From positions 73,505,434-73,569,433 of the forward strand of contig CAKMRJ010005745.1 in assembly GCA_928212115.1 (NCBI GenBank): DNA of 64,000 nucleotides. Reading direction: 5' to 3'. The notes beneath the pieces are model-generated. The model saw nothing but the letters and a program-made list of their open reading frames with translations, had not been told where the DNA came from and searched no databases. Source of the stretch: Lactuca virosa. Taxonomy: Eukaryota > Streptophyta > Magnoliopsida > Asterales > Asteraceae. Below, in pieces: positions 24,032-36,763 of this stretch (positions are counted from its first letter, which is position 1; each line of letters starts with the position of its first letter). The translations under genes were made by a program, and so were the position numbers.

Positions 24032-25067
24032 TCACAACCCCCAAACCTTGATATGTGCCGACGAGGGAACCTTCCCTGTCCACATCTCGTGAGGTGTTTT
24101 GGCAACCTTCTTTGTCGGGAGTAGATTAAGGATATGAGCGGTAGTCTCTAAGGCATACCCCCAGAACGATATCGGAAGATAAAATCGACTCATCATGGAA
24201 CGAACCATGTCCAACAGAGTTCGATTACGCTCTCAGCCACACCACTAAGCTGCAGTGTCCTAGGAGGTGTCAATTGTGAAACAATTCCACATTTCTTAAG
24301 ATAGTCGTGGAACTCGATACTGAGATACTCACCACCCCTATCGGATCTGAGCATCTTGATCTTCCTGCCCAATTGATTCTCAACTTCATGTTTAAACTCT
24401 TTGAACTTTTCAAAGGTTTCTGACTTATGCTTGATTAAGTAGATATATCCATATCTACTATAATCATCACTAAAAGTCACATAAAATCGATTCGCATCCC
24501 TTGTGGCGGATCTGAAGGGCCCATACACATGGTGTGTATGAGATCCAACAATCCCTCACCTCTTTCACAAGTACCAGTGAAAGGTGATTTAGTCATCTTT
24601 CCAAGCAAACAAGATTCGCATGTATCATGTGACCTAAGGTCAAATGATTCCAACACTCCATCCTTTTGGAGTTGGGTAATGCGCTTCTTGTTGACATGTC
24701 CAAGACGACAATGCCACAAGCATGCTTTGTCTAAACCATTAGACGAATCAATGTGCAACAAACTATTTCCTAAATTGTCTACAACAATCTCAGTTTCATA
24801 TACACCATCACAAGGAAATGCTTCAAAATAAAATAAACCATTATAATAAGCATTAATAGAACCATTTTCATTATTAAATGAAAATCTAAAACCTTGTCTG
24901 TACAAACCATGAAAAGAAATAATATTCCTCGTCATTTCTGACAAGTAGCAACAATTGTTCAAGTCTAAACAATATCCACTACTAAGCTTTAAAGAATAAA
25001 CGTCGATCTTGGTAACAGGTGACGGTCTCCTATTGCCCATTATCAGGTTCATCTTCCCAAGCTCCAC
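24032..25067 (-). pseudogene. Copia integrase with GAG-pre-integrase domain (minus strand)
   Basis: From high to low coordinates: the zinc-binding segment CLWHCRLGHVNKKR...CESCLLGK (H-H-C-C set complete) in 24477-25067. Then the core, with FSDDYSRYGYIYL and LRSDRGGEYLS in 24193-24528, and YLPISFWGYALETTAHILN in 24032-24214. The Glu region (GVAESVIE) is next to a frame change near 24235. The protease part upstream (25070-25140) is too short and is largely lost or unreadable. Confidence 0.88.
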
Positions 25068-25139
25068 ATTCCTACTTTCTCTAGTCCCTACAAGTTAGAG
25101 CAAATGTCAAAACCACATCCTGTATCAAGGACCTAAGAA

Positions 25140-26096
25140 TAAGAATGCAATGAATTTTTAGACAAAATAGTGAAATACCTGCCGAGGAAGGCTTGATCTT
25201 GCCATCCTTGATGTCCTGCAGGTACTTAGGGCAGCTTCTCTTCCAATGCCCCTTGTCTTGGCAGTAGAAACAGATTGCATATTTTGGATCTGAGGCATGG
25301 GGAGAAAAACCGGACTTTGCTTTGGATCCACTAGAAGCGGACCCATCATGAGACTTTCCCTTCTAGCTTTTAGAGGGAGCTTTCCTCTTTTTCCCCTTTC
25401 CTTGTCCAATAGGCAGGACTGGAGCAGCATTAGGAGTAGGAGTGGATTCGATACTTTTTCTTTTTAATCCACTTTCAATAGTTCTTAGAAGGCCTTGAAT
25501 CTTGCTTAATGTGACTTCCTCACTGCTCATATGATAAGTCATTTTGAACTAATCATACCTAGGAGGCAAAGAGTGTAGGACTATGTCAATGGCCAACTCT
25601 TCATCAAAGTTCACATTCAACTTCAATAGACGGTCCACATAGCGTTGCATCCTTTGCAGGTGGACCGCGATGGACTCTCCATCTTTCATCTTGGTGGTGA
25701 TGAATGACCTGACTATTTCGTACCTCTCTTGACGCGCTCTTTGATGGTACTACTTCTCTATCAAGTCCTTACACATCTCGTAAGGCCAATAGTCCTTGTA
25801 GAACCGCTGTATCTCAAGAGTCATATTGGCTACCATAATGCAAGACACTTTAGTAGCCTCCTTGCAGTGAGCCCAATGCTCAACTATCTCTTCGGAAGTT
25901 GCTTTGGTTTCGTCTTTCTCGTTCAACTCCTTGTCAAGGACGTATTCCTTGTCCTCATAACAAAAGGTCATTAGAATGTTTTAGATCCAATAATTGAAAT
26001 TGGAACCATCGAATGTTATCCTCACGCAAATGTTCAAGAGCGAGAAAGAGTTAGCAGAGATGTTGGAGGAACCGGAAGCGTTGTTGGAAGTTGACA
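25140..26096 (-). pseudogene. Copia gag (minus strand)
   Basis: ATG at 26096 (MSTSNNASGSSNIS), with an early in-frame stop about 39 codons in (near 25980). The frame then continues as the gag block CYEDKEYVLDKELNEKDE (25750-25971), shifts near 25745, and reads RYEIVRSFITTKMKDGESIA and LPPRYD. It ends in a zinc knuckle CFYCQDKGHWKRSC at about 25232-25273. This frame differs from the long shadow frame at 25158-25430. The start follows a leader of about 1.3 kb. Confidence 0.82.
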
Positions 26097-26876
26097 TCTG
26101 CAAAAGAAGAGGACAAGTTTTGATTAGATAAGGAATCCTTAATATAACACCCAAAATGAAATATTAAGGCTAGGATCCAACACAATAATTCAAAATTCAG
26201 AAGAAGGATGTCGTAATCCAATTGTAATTATTTGAAGGTAGGTAAATGACGATCTACCAATTCCACCACAAAACACGAATAAAAGAATTAGGTTTTAAAT
26301 GAAATGAAATTCCTAGATTATTTAAGATTCATTGAACTATTCAATGTCATGTTTAATCTCGATTATTCCTTTCAAGTTTGTGACTGGAATACCGAGGATC
26401 ACAAACAAGGTGTGAATAACCATGTAAATTAGCTTGGTACTCTCGATGTCATTTACCACCTAATCAATGTGCCGGTGAAACCACACACGCTCCATTGATC
26501 AATGATAATTTACGAGTTTACCCATTTCCACTCTTTGTTAGTCCAACTTAGTGTGTCGGTTAACCACACACGCTCCACTAATGACTTGACAAAGTGCAAT
26601 GTGCAATTTCATGAATTAGCATCAAATTCACATTTTTCTAAAGTAACTAAGATTGAGAATTTATAAAAACGTTTAGTTACTTTATATTTATCCTTATACT
26701 TATAAATGAAGATTAATGTCATATCCTACGCGTTCGGCTAACGACCCTCTACCAATCAAGGAAGCGGTGGGTGAGAGTGGACACCCATTCAACCGCCATT
26801 TTATAGGCGGTTTCCTTATACCCCCTTATAGACCGGCTTCGTGAATGAGGCCTACTAACGGTAAGACTGACCTTTT

Positions 26877-26925
<49 letters not shown>

Positions 26926-27431
26926 CTTTTAATATTATAATAGTATAAGGGTGTATTTTAAACTTTTAAAATACTAGGATTTTAGAATTTAATATTTCAA
27001 AATTAAACTTTTAATTAAATTTTAAATTCCAAAACTAAAGGGTGTAATTTGAAACTTTTCAAAGTTACTTGATCAAATTTTAAATAATTAAATTAATCAA
27101 ATAATTTTGTCATTGTCTTAAATTTGACCAAATCAATCTTATTTGATAAGGAAATCAGATTACCATTCAGAAAAATCAATTTAAGGCATTAAAAACGAAT
27201 TATGGTAATTATATATCCTAATCCAAACAAGATTTGAAAATCGAAATCAGGCATCCGACGAGTCAACTCGTCGAGTCAGGCTATGAACTCGTCGAGTTGC
27301 TCAAACTCGTCGAATTCCTCAATGAACTCGTCGAGTTCAGCAGACAGAATGCAAATTCTGTTTGCTTCAGCTTTGGACAAATCACAAGAGCATTAAATTC
27401 AATTGAAAAACATCCTAGGCTATGATACCAC
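26097..27431 (-). mobile_element. Copia 5' leader (minus strand), copy B
   Basis: Untranslated leader between the LTR (27432) and gag. The primer binding site is at about 27419-27431 (a variant of TGGTATCAGAGC). It holds an (AT)n tract (26879-26921) and the ACTCGTCGAGT palindrome cluster (27255-27340). Copy A matches it from 26707 onward. Nothing coding is visible. Confidence 0.8.
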
Positions 27432-28245
27432 TGATGGGTTTTGAGCATAACAACATCCTATGTGTTCATGCAACCCTAATTGCTTTGGATCTAAGTTTTT
27501 CACTAATTAAACATGCAAAAGAAATTCCAAAGCAATAACTCTGGATCTAACATATACAATTCGAAATTCACATATGAAAAGGGTTAAGAAGATTACCTTG
27601 CTTGTTATATTGTAATAACAAGAATTCCTAGCTTGATCTTGACCTTTGAAAGCTTTAGTGCCCCAAATGTTGCACCTCTAATGGCTCACAAACACTTGTA
27701 GCAAAAGGATGAGAAGGAGAGAGAGAGGAGAAGACACTAAGAATTTCGGCTAGGGTTTCTTCAAGGAAACAATGGCCGGAAATCCTTGGTGAAGGGGTCC
27801 TTAAATAGCTGAGGTTGTTAGGGTTTTCAGGTGGAAACCCAAACCTCTTACTTAGGCCCTAAGCAGTCCATGTACTTCCCCTTCTAGAGGCCATGGACGA
27901 ATTCTATAGGGCCTCCTTATAGAAATTCGTCCACCCCATCCAAAAGGAGTCCAGCAGCCCAGTTTTGCAACTATCAATGATTTGCAAAAACAGTCCTCGT
28001 TCTTTTAATCAGTTCCTTTGATCCGAAAATTAATTCCAATTAATTTCTGATCAAATACTAATTAAATAATATGATTTCTAATTAATATATTATTCTCATA
28101 ATATATTAATAAATCATTTATTAACCTCTTTCTCCACAAGTCACCCTGTCAAGTTGCTAAAGTGAAGGCAACCCAAAAGGACCATGCTACTATCAAATCA
28201 AATTCATGCCAATTATAGTTATGGGCTTAGACACCTAATCTGACA
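27432..28245 (-). repeat. Copia 5' LTR (minus strand), copy B
   Basis: Minus-strand start TGTCAGATTAGGTG at 28245, end CAAAACCCATCA at 27432. 814 bp. The outer flank at 28246 is Gypsy leader, so the Copia element inserted into a Gypsy element. The 3' LTR and its target duplication are missing from the window. Confidence 0.88.
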
Positions 28246-28969
28246 CATACTACCTTCCACCCCTATCCGTAGTCGATTCAGAATTCATCCTAAGGTCCTA
28301 ATGTACCAAACTAGACCATTCCTAGGTGTGCTAATACCTACTTCTCCCATACCACTGGTTGCTTTTGTGCATGCTTGTTGTACACAATACGGGGTCAGAT
28401 GGACTGTCGAATAATCGACTCTGCTCTAAGTCAACAACCAAACAAGGAACATGAAGTAAGGCTAAGTCGATCATTCTAAGGATATTTAATCCCGACCATA
28501 CACAAATAATCAACATACACGCAACAATAACACAATCAAGTAACATATAGCAAGCAGTTCCCTATATCATAAGGCATCACCGAAATCAGACACTTCTGTC
28601 CAACAGTCCTTATAAGAACCCTAGATTATCCACTGGCATGTTTTCTAATAGTTCGCATATCAACAAAGTCAAAACTCGGCACATATAACAAGTATGGGTG
28701 TTTTGGGAACCACTCTCTTGTTCGGGCTCTGACTGACTGTACATACCGCATCTTCCTGTAAAACCAAAGTTAAGTCAAGGTCCACGTTCCCGATCCCAAG
28801 CCAACAATCAAACATGAACATGACAAGAGACTGAGCCCATGTCCCTAACCTAACCCTTTATTGTAAGTTTAAAAAAAACATTTTTGTGAAAATTCTCGGA
28901 TCCTAGTTTGAGACTGGATTCACACTAGTGTTCCTCCAATTCGCTTAAACCAGGGCTCTGATACCAACT
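28246..28969 (-). mobile_element. Gypsy 5' leader (minus strand), copy B
   Basis: Complement of TGGTATCAGAGC at 28955-28966, three bases inside the LTR end. Leader of about 720 bp, cut by the Copia LTR before gag. The rest of this Gypsy is not found in the window. Confidence 0.78.
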
Positions 28970-30768
28970 TGTACCGTCCCATTTTCACAACCAAAAATTT
29001 TCATTTTATTAAAGTAAAACTTCCCAATTATAAATCCATTATTAAGAAAACCGTTTATTTCAAAATACATTTATTAAAAATCAGAGTAATATAAGAAACG
29101 TGGAATCCTCAATATTGTTGATGAGTGTGTATAATATCGCCTTTGCCTTCCCATGATCACTGATAAAACCCGAAAAAGATAAACATCTAGGTAAGCATAT
29201 AACTTAGTGAGTTCCACCAAAATACCCCACATGATAAACATACAATCATGCATAACGACACATAATCATCGGATTGGAATGCCCAGGCCCAATCAGTCCT
29301 CAGACTGGAATGCCAACATGCAACGGGTCCAATCAGACATCGAGTTGGAATACCCAGGGTTTGTTGGCCTACTGCCTCAACCCAACTACTCTTCCCGAGC
29401 CTCCATGTCTACTGCTTACAACTAGCCCGCACCGAGTATCTTGGCCTACAGCACAAAGCAGGACCGCCTCAACCCACTACCACCATATGTCGACACATAA
29501 ACAATCAATGATCAATTAGGAGCATAATACATGCAAACATCAAATCATACAACTCACTACCGCCTACTAGTCCTCTCACAACATACTATCCTGCTACCAA
29601 CTAACCTCTATTAAATGCGTAAACATAAGTAATCAGAGGTGAGATAGCCACCCGAACAGATGATCCTACTCTAGAGCCACAACCAAACAAGGAACATGCA
29701 AGAAAGCCTGGATCAAGAGTTCTCAGGCTATCCTACATGACTAGATACATCCCCTAGGGCACTCCACTAGATGATAACAAATATACCACTACTATAGTGT
29801 CCTATCATATAAGGATATATACACAAATCTAGCAGATTACTATAGCACAACAACATCCTATATACCAAATATACAAATCTAACATATCACCACATCATAA
29901 CAACATCCTATATACCAGGATACATAACCTAGTGGACCGATATTGGTGCCTTAGACCCACAAGTACAATGAGGAAAACTCATCTGAATCGAAGAACTCTG
30001 AAACACTGTGATATGATCTCTTTTCTACACTATTTGCGCCCACGAATCCACTCAAGAAGAAAATTCAAGGTGAACAACGTCTGGATCTACAAGATCCAAT
30101 GCAACCAACACTTATCCAATGGGCTCCTATTTCTACAAGATGCACCAAGAACACTTAGAAACACCTTATTTTGCTCACAAAGCTCAAACTAGGGCTAGGG
30201 TTTCAAGGGAGGACGTTGGAGAGGTAGAGGCTAAGAATGGAAATGGTTTGGGGAAGTTAAGGAGCTTAAATAGGGCTCGAAACCCCAAAATTAGGGTTTG
30301 GGCTCTGATTATGTACCCCCAGCATACTCCTGGTACGCCCAACATACTAGGTTGAATCTCAACGATCATCCATGCCTAGTTTGCCCATCGTACACCCTAT
30401 ACACCCAACATACTAGACTAAACCCAAAACCTTCCTAACTTCTAACGGTCATAATCTCTTCATTCTAACTCCATTTTCGATGATATTTATATCAATGGAA
30501 AGGTACTGAAGACCCCAAAATATTTTTTGGATATATTGGACTAAAAACTTCTCGAACAAAAATCCTTATTTCATGCAAGAACCCGGCCTATAACTTTCCC
30601 CTTTCTATCCTTCGGCCCGAAACACAATTCAGAGGTTAAGATCTCGCAACCATCATTGCCTCCTTCCAAAAGGTCTAAAAATTACCTCCTTAAGGCCCAA
30701 AGCCTTTACACAAGCGACTTCCGGGTAACGACCCTGAAATAAGAAATGACAGGAAACGGGATGTTACA
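28970..30768 (-). repeat. Gypsy 5' LTR (minus strand), copy B
   Basis: Minus-strand start TGTAACATCCCGTTTCC at 30768, end GGGACGGTACA at 28970. 1,799 bp. It holds a degenerate short repeat around 29270-29480, the ACTCACTAAG box (minus strand, near 29205), a variant of CCGACATTGGTGCC near 29940, and repeated GTACGCCCAACATACT-like words at 30310-30420. Confidence 0.82.
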
Positions 30769-30956
30769 TTCGGGTCCTCTTATCTACACATCGATTTATT
30801 TTTTTAAAGACTTCTTGTTTGATAATCGAACGATTGTAATGACTTCTTGTTAGATGATCGAACAATAAAAAAATATCAGTTAGCACTTCTTCTTGCAACC
30901 CTAAAAATCTAGGGAAACTAAGTAATCTAACCACTTTCTAATGTTATTTTAAAAAC
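30769..30956. other. Flank between Gypsy LTR and MULE
   Basis: AT-rich, no recognised gene. The Gypsy inserted here next to the MULE end. Confidence 0.5.
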
Positions 30957-30986
30957 AATAACCATTTTTTTTTAAAAATGACCACA
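30957..30986. repeat. Possible MULE terminal inverted repeat (left)
   Basis: Pairs with 35550-35578 over about 25 bases, allowing a 7-base length difference; the shared part ends ATGACCAC. Homology further in is weak. The T/A run reduces the weight of the match. Confidence 0.4.
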
Positions 30987-31066
30987 AAGTCAAGAATGGG
31001 TCATTTCAGATCTGTATGTCGAAATCGATAATGGGTATAAGATCTGACCCGATATTGTGGTCCTTC

Positions 31067-31074
31067 TATAAATA
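31067..31074 (+). promoter_or_regulatory. TATA box of the DUF1985-type gene
   Basis: TATAAATA, 84 bases upstream of the ATG at 31158, a normal plant spacing. Also present in copy A (4342-4349). Confidence 0.6.
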
Positions 31075-31157
31075 CCATTTCAAAGTTCGTTTCAAAGTTA
31101 CAAGTTTCAGACTACATATTGGACACCATTTTGACCCAAGTCATTTCGGACTACTAA

Positions 31158-32706
31158 ATGCAACTCCAAATGTCTTCTAGCGATGAAGAATATCATTTTT
31201 TATATGTAAGTTTCCATTATCTCTATAATTATGTATTTAATATAGATTATATGATAAACCCTACATTTGGTTAGTAGCAATTATGTAGGTATTATTTGTT
31301 TTTCTATGATTTTTGGTGGTGTAAAGGCAATTATCGGATTACATTATGTTATATATGTATGCTAGATCAAAAAAATCTTACAAATATCCTCATTTTTACT
31401 AGTCTGGAATCCGTATAACACGTCGCAAATACTTAAAACTCATCTGAAATATGAGGAACAATTCCGGAATATGAATCCATAATGATTTTATCCGGAATTG
31501 TGATCTGGAACATACATACAAAATGCCTAATTAATGGTTCTTTTGATTGTAGAGTGGCAGAACATGCGAAGCGGTTGTGACAACAATCTATAGGCCTGAC
31601 CTGGGGTGAGAAATCATGGCCTGTTTACAAAACTGACCAATTTTTATGGCAATGTTTAGGCATTCATGTTTTGATGATTATGTGAACATGCCGATTGGTG
31701 TGGAATGTCACCCTTTACTTTGTCACTATCTTATGTGCAAAGAGTATACTACTTTACCTCCAGTTAACCTACATGAGCTTCTATTTCCGATACACGACTA
31801 TCAAGTTTGCTTCGACAGGGAAGCATTCTTCCTGATTATCGGCTTGTGGTTCGGGGACTATTCTCCCTACTTCTGATTCTGCATAATTTGGAGATTGTGT
31901 ATTTCCATTTGTGCCGCCTTCACGGTCGGTGAGAATGGCTGACCTTGTGCACGTGTTCAGTGACTTACTTCATCAATTACAAGATGCAGACATGGTGAGA
32001 TTCTCCATGTTGTATATGCTAAAGCATGGATTTTTGGGGAAATACCCTCAAAAACCAGTTAATAATGAACTTCTTGCAATTGTCTCTAAATTAGACGAAT
32101 TTAACATGTATACAATTATTTACATACATCGATACATCAAATGATACATATACTTATTAAGTGCAATTGTTGACACATGTACCCATGAAGCAGAGTGATA
32201 TGGGATTTCACTTACAAACAACTGCATACTGTCTTTGATAAGATTGAGGGGCATTTGAACCCCAACGAGCCAAGAGTCGACAGTAGACATACATATACTT
32301 TGTAGGGATATGATTGTTTTTAATCAACAAGTATTGTAAATTCATTATTTTGGTTAGTTGTTTGACATCTTAATTTTGTAGATTTGGATCATGGAGACAT
32401 TTCCTAAAAATAGTATAGCTGGTTCCCTTATACCGGGTGTTATCCCTCATGTAGTTGCATACCCTAGGATGAGGCGTTTACAAGCTCCTGATTGTGAACA
32501 AATTCTTGATGTTAGAACTGTATTTATCATAGTTCACCTTATAATCTGTACGTTTCAATGAGAAAATAACATAACTAAACCTTTATATATTGTTTTATGT
32601 AACGTCCCCCAACGAATTGTTTTTGCCTACTCAGCAGGAGCGTGGTACTTTTTGGTGGACTGAGAGTGCCCCATGGATAGATGTTGCAGATTACCCTGAT
32701 ATTTGA
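31158..32706 (+). pseudogene. DUF1985-type gene (Ulp1-associated family), degenerate
   Basis: Exon 1 (31158-31205) encodes a short acidic start (MQLQMSSSDEEYHFLY) and ends at GTAAG. After an intron of about 350 bp ending TTGTAG, exon 2 has two in-frame stops and then the core DUF1985 block: FRHSCFDDYVNMPIG, LPPVNLHELLFPIHDYQV, FDREAFFLIIGLWFGDY. A one-base shift near 31878 leads to SRSVRMADLVHVFSDLLHQL and LKHGFLGKYPQKPVNNELL. Later exons read WDFTYKQLHTVFDKIEGHL, METFPKNSIAGSLIPG and FWWTESAPWIDVADYPDI before TGA. The Ulp1 peptidase domain common in this family is absent. Family recognition is from memory; its function in the transposon is unknown. Confidence 0.7.
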
Positions 32707-32834
32707 ATTATGATATATGTTTTAAACAATTTCTTATGTATGTTTTAAACAATTTCATTATCACGATGTAGCAAAAACAAGTTTATCCTTCCAAACAACA
32801 TTTTCTAGAATATTCTAATTTCATACTAACATCA

Positions 32835-35264
32835 CTATAGGTTTTTTAGATCAACAGTATTATACCGTTGATTACTTTTTTGACTAGTTTTGACGTTAGA
32901 TCTACTCTTTGACTTAGCTTTACTTTTGACACTTGACTTGGTCCTACTTGAAGATTCATTTTTTGTTGAATTAGAAAGAAACTGAGCGTCACAGTTTCTG
33001 CTTGTGTGACCGATCCTTTGGCAACTACTGCATTTTTTCTAAATTAAACCTTCACCTTGGGAAGGGTTACAATTATAGTTTTGTGGTCGCCCGACTTGTC
33101 GTTTGTCCATCAATGGTGGTAATACAACCATGACTTCATCCGTTTCTTCGTATTCAGATGGAACTGGCACAAGAAACACAATCTCTATATATGTTGATCG
33201 ATATATTTCCATTTTGAAGTATGATGAAACTTATGTACTGCAATGTTGATATCTCAGTTCCTTGAATACTGCCATAGCATGAGAACAAGGTATACCTGAA
33301 AATTGGCATCTCCCACACGTGCAACAACACGATTCCAGTTTTACTATACCATTTTTCATTTGGTCAGTCACCTCATATCTACTTTGATCAGTCTGGTATA
33401 CCCGAAAACCAGAGGATTTGTTGATCCTCCTATCGATAACCTTCTCAGCATACTCAGTAATGTCTTTTTTGTTTTCAGCTATACAAAACATTTACGTATA
33501 TCTTGTCATGCACAATAAATTATAGTACAATTCTCATGGAAGTATTATAATATAAATAATTACCTCCAACATTACGTCGTTAACACCACCATTGTTGCAT
33601 AGTTGCTCGAAAGAAATCAATCAACATTGTTATTGGTAGTTTTTGTGCGTCTCTTGATAACGCATTGATGGACTCGACGCTTTTTGATGTCATAATATTA
33701 TACTGAACCACAGGGAAAAACAACCTTACCCAATTCTCATAACCGATTGTGTCTATCCATGTACGACAATCTTCGTTTAGGGCATGACGTAGCCTACCTA
33801 ATATTTTTTTGAAATCAGACTGTCGGTAAGCTTTTGCAGCCTCCCAAAACAAAATCTTGTTTATCTCTTGTCTGTCGATCTTCATTCTCATAATCATCAA
33901 CAAATGGCAAAAACAGAGTCTGTGATATGCGTGCGGAAACACAACTTGAATGACCATTTCAATTGAATTGGCTTTATCTGATATGATAGCCAAAGAGGGC
34001 ATGTCCCCAATACATTCTTTAAGTCTTGATAAAAACCATATCCATGAATCATTGCTTTCAGTTTTCCCAACACCAAATGCAATAGAGAGGATTTGGTTAT
34101 TAACATCCATGCTTACTGCTAGGAACATCGTGCCTAAGTATTTCTCTTTAAGGTGTAAACCGTTAATGATAATAATAGGACGAAAACATGTTTGAAACCC
34201 TCAAATCTACAAAATAATTATTGTTGATATATTATTCATTAAAGTGAACACATGTGTAGCAACAATAAATTTAAAGAACTCACTATATAAGAAAATATTA
34301 CCGCGCAACCGATAGCCATGAAAATGTATTCAAATTTGTTGTCATAACTTAACTTTATATGTGCAACCGTCCCCAGGTTCTTCTTCTCCAAATTATAATA
34401 ATATAAAGGAAGTCTTTGAAAGCTTTCTTCAGGGGTCATTTTCAACAAATTTAGAGCATACATTTTAGCACTCCATGCTTGCTGGTATGAAATATGTACA
34501 CTACTAAGACGGTCATATAAAGTTCGCTGTATCTGTTTCCCCCACAACATATTATATGTACTATTAGCTAATATGCACTTCAAGAAGTAACCCAATACCT
34601 TTTTGCTGGCTTGCGTATGATGGGGACGTAGTTGTGTGTTTGGTAAAGTGTGCCTCTCCGATAGTTTGACCACTTGAAATGTATCAGTATTTTTACTTTT
34701 TGTTGCCCGTATCCACCAATCACAATTTTCTACAAAGCAAATAGCTTGTCTTTTGTAGATTTTGTCACTATATATTGGAAGCCTACAGTAATACTTTTGA
34801 ATCCTAAGTTAAGCTTAAGTTCTTCTTTGTTTTCAAAGAATTGAGAGTTCTTCACATAGAAAGTATAATTGTGGGCTGTGACACCTTTACGTTTTTGTTG
34901 AACTAATTCGGGCAATGGTAAAGTCAGGCATACCCCAATGAGTGAGTGGTTTGTGTTTCTTCAGGATCGGAAAAATAATAAGGAAATTTTCCTCTTGTGG
35001 TTTTTAGGGTGTTAAGGGCTCAGTTTGCTCCTCTTCATCTTTAGTATCATCACCATCAAATTCAGTGTAACTTTAAAATTGTTCAGTTGGCTCTCCATGT
35101 GGAATTATAATACCATCATTAACCAACAACATTAGTTTTTGCTCATCATTTGTAGATTCATCAACATCAACTGACGGAGAAGCATCATCAACAACCTTAC
35201 CTTTATACTTATAATCACCCCTATCTATAGGACCATTTTAAGAAGGAACATGGTTGGTTGTCAT
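32835..35264 (-). pseudogene. MULE transposase (MURA-like), degenerate
   Basis: Starts at ATG 35264 with an acidic N-terminus broken by stops. It continues as a MuDR-type DNA-binding region (CDWWIRATKSKNTDTFQV near 34700, QRTLYDRLSSVHISYQQAW near 34510). A GT-AG intron (about 34205-34300) precedes the catalytic domain (33580-34195): LHLKEKYLGTMFLAVSMD, DSWIWFLSRLKEC, IISDKANSIE. Where this family usually has a catalytic Asp (DGTHLK-like) the sequence has Asn (NGLHLK). A TAA near 33580 and a second intron follow. Then comes a SWIM zinc finger (CCCTCGRCQFSGIPCSH, near 33300-33350) and a zinc knuckle (CSSCQRIGHTSRNC, near 33000-33040). A frame change lies near 34740. Probably inactive. Confidence 0.82.
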
Positions 35265-35549
35265 AAGTAATAAATCACAAATTTGGTTAGTTCCAAAACC
35301 GGAAGCCCATTTCCACCGGAACGATTTTCCCCGACTAATCAATGTATATCACTTTTCATAACATTATTAACAACAAACAATTGTACTATATTATGAAACA
35401 TACTACTAACAAAACTAAGAAAATATCTAACATCACTATCGTCAAAAATCTGCATAACGTACGATTGTCAGATTTCGGACCAGATACATTCGAACGACCC
35501 CAACTCCGAAATGGCCGTACCTACTTCGGAATACGATATTCCGGAGAAA

Positions 35550-35578
35550 GTGGTCATTTAAAAAAAATTATTGTGGTT
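35550..35578. repeat. Possible MULE terminal inverted repeat (right)
   Basis: GTGGTCATTTAAAAAAAATT then ATTGTGGTTAT, the approximate inverse of 30957-30986. Confidence 0.4.
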
Positions 35579-36527
35579 ATATTGATTTAAATACTTGTTT
35601 ATAAGGGTAAAATTACTCAATTTCCCCAAAATCTATTATTTTGAATATACGAAATTGAGATAAATAGTTACTAGAAGAAATCGATTGTTAAAAACAACCA
35701 AACAATAAACAAAACGTATTTTGAACATACTAACAAAAAAACTATTGATAGAACGATAGCATCCTTATCATTGGGCAACAAAACTAAGAAACCGACTATT
35801 AAAACAAATCAAACAATAAACAAAACATATTTTTAATTTAAACATACTAACAAAAAAAAAACAATTGATAGAATGATAGAATCCTTATCATTGTGCTGTG
35901 TGCAACAAAACTAGGAGTAACTTTACCTACCATACCACTAATGACTAAACTTTAAAACAGTCAATGATGTACAGATGAGAGTAAATCTGAATACTTTACC
36001 GATTATCAAGTGAGATTAAAGTAAATCCCAACTGAACCAATAAGCTTTTAAAAACGTTAGATGGAAATTGAAATTTGGACTCTAAACAATAAATCCTAAT
36101 TCTATTAATTTACTATTGTACCGAACTACTACTTACCAAATCAGTGATCCTATAAAATTTTGAAGCAATAAACTTTTAGAAAATAAACGAATAAACCATG
36201 GATCTTTTTAAGGGCTTTAAATTGAAATAATAAAAAATCACTACTCTCTAGTCTCTAGTAGGTAAAAATAATGAACCGTGGACTTTTCAATAAAGGGCTT
36301 CAAAAATTAAACACAAACACCTCTATTACAGAATTCAGAAAACTTTATTAGCTTAATCACTGCACAAACAAGAAACAAGAAAGTGACTCATGGATCGTTT
36401 TCTTGTTTGTTATTCATATACTAAATAAGAAAATAATCAATAAAAGTTTAGAATTCATATGCTTTTACTTGAATAAAAAACCACTCAAATCAGAAAATCG
36501 ACAGGGGAGGGTGTGTATTTGTACTTA
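35579..36527. other. AT-rich DNA with a tandem duplication
   Basis: No gene seen. A unit of roughly 90-105 bases containing AACATACTAACAAAAAAA and ATCCTTATCATTG occurs twice in a row (about 35699-35787 and 35811-35913), with small differences. Confidence 0.6.
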
Positions 36528-36687
36528 GAGGTGAGCAAAACCGAACCGCAAACCGAAAAAACCGCATAAACCGAAACCGAAATTAAAACCGACGGTGCGG
36601 TTTTTAGTTTTGCAAAAACCGAAAATGTTCGATGCAGTGCGGTGCGGTTTCTAGTCATGCAAAAACTGCAAAAAACCGAACCGCACC

Positions 36688-36763
<76 letters not shown>

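Larger units (their letters stand above)
26707..32728. repeat. Direct 6 kb duplicate, copy B
   Basis: Partner of 1-6002. Sequence continues smoothly on both sides of this copy (into Copia gag on the left and the MULE transposase on the right), so this copy is in its natural context. Its reading frames are longer than those in copy A, for example 31646-31876. Confidence 0.93.
30957..35578. mobile_element. Mutator-like element with transposase and DUF1985 gene
   Basis: A minus-strand MULE transposase and a plus-strand DUF1985-type gene converge and are framed by sequences that are partly inverted copies: ATAACCA...TTTTTTTTAAAATGACCAC on the left and its complement on the right. Plant MULEs that carry a Ulp1/DUF1985-type gene beside the transposase are known (Kaonashi-like). 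No clear 9-bp target duplication was found, so the outer limits are uncertain. Confidence 0.65.

Noticed and set aside
35342..35590. 82-residue plus-strand frame at the MULE right end
   Set aside because: Runs into the presumed terminal repeat and has no family similarity.
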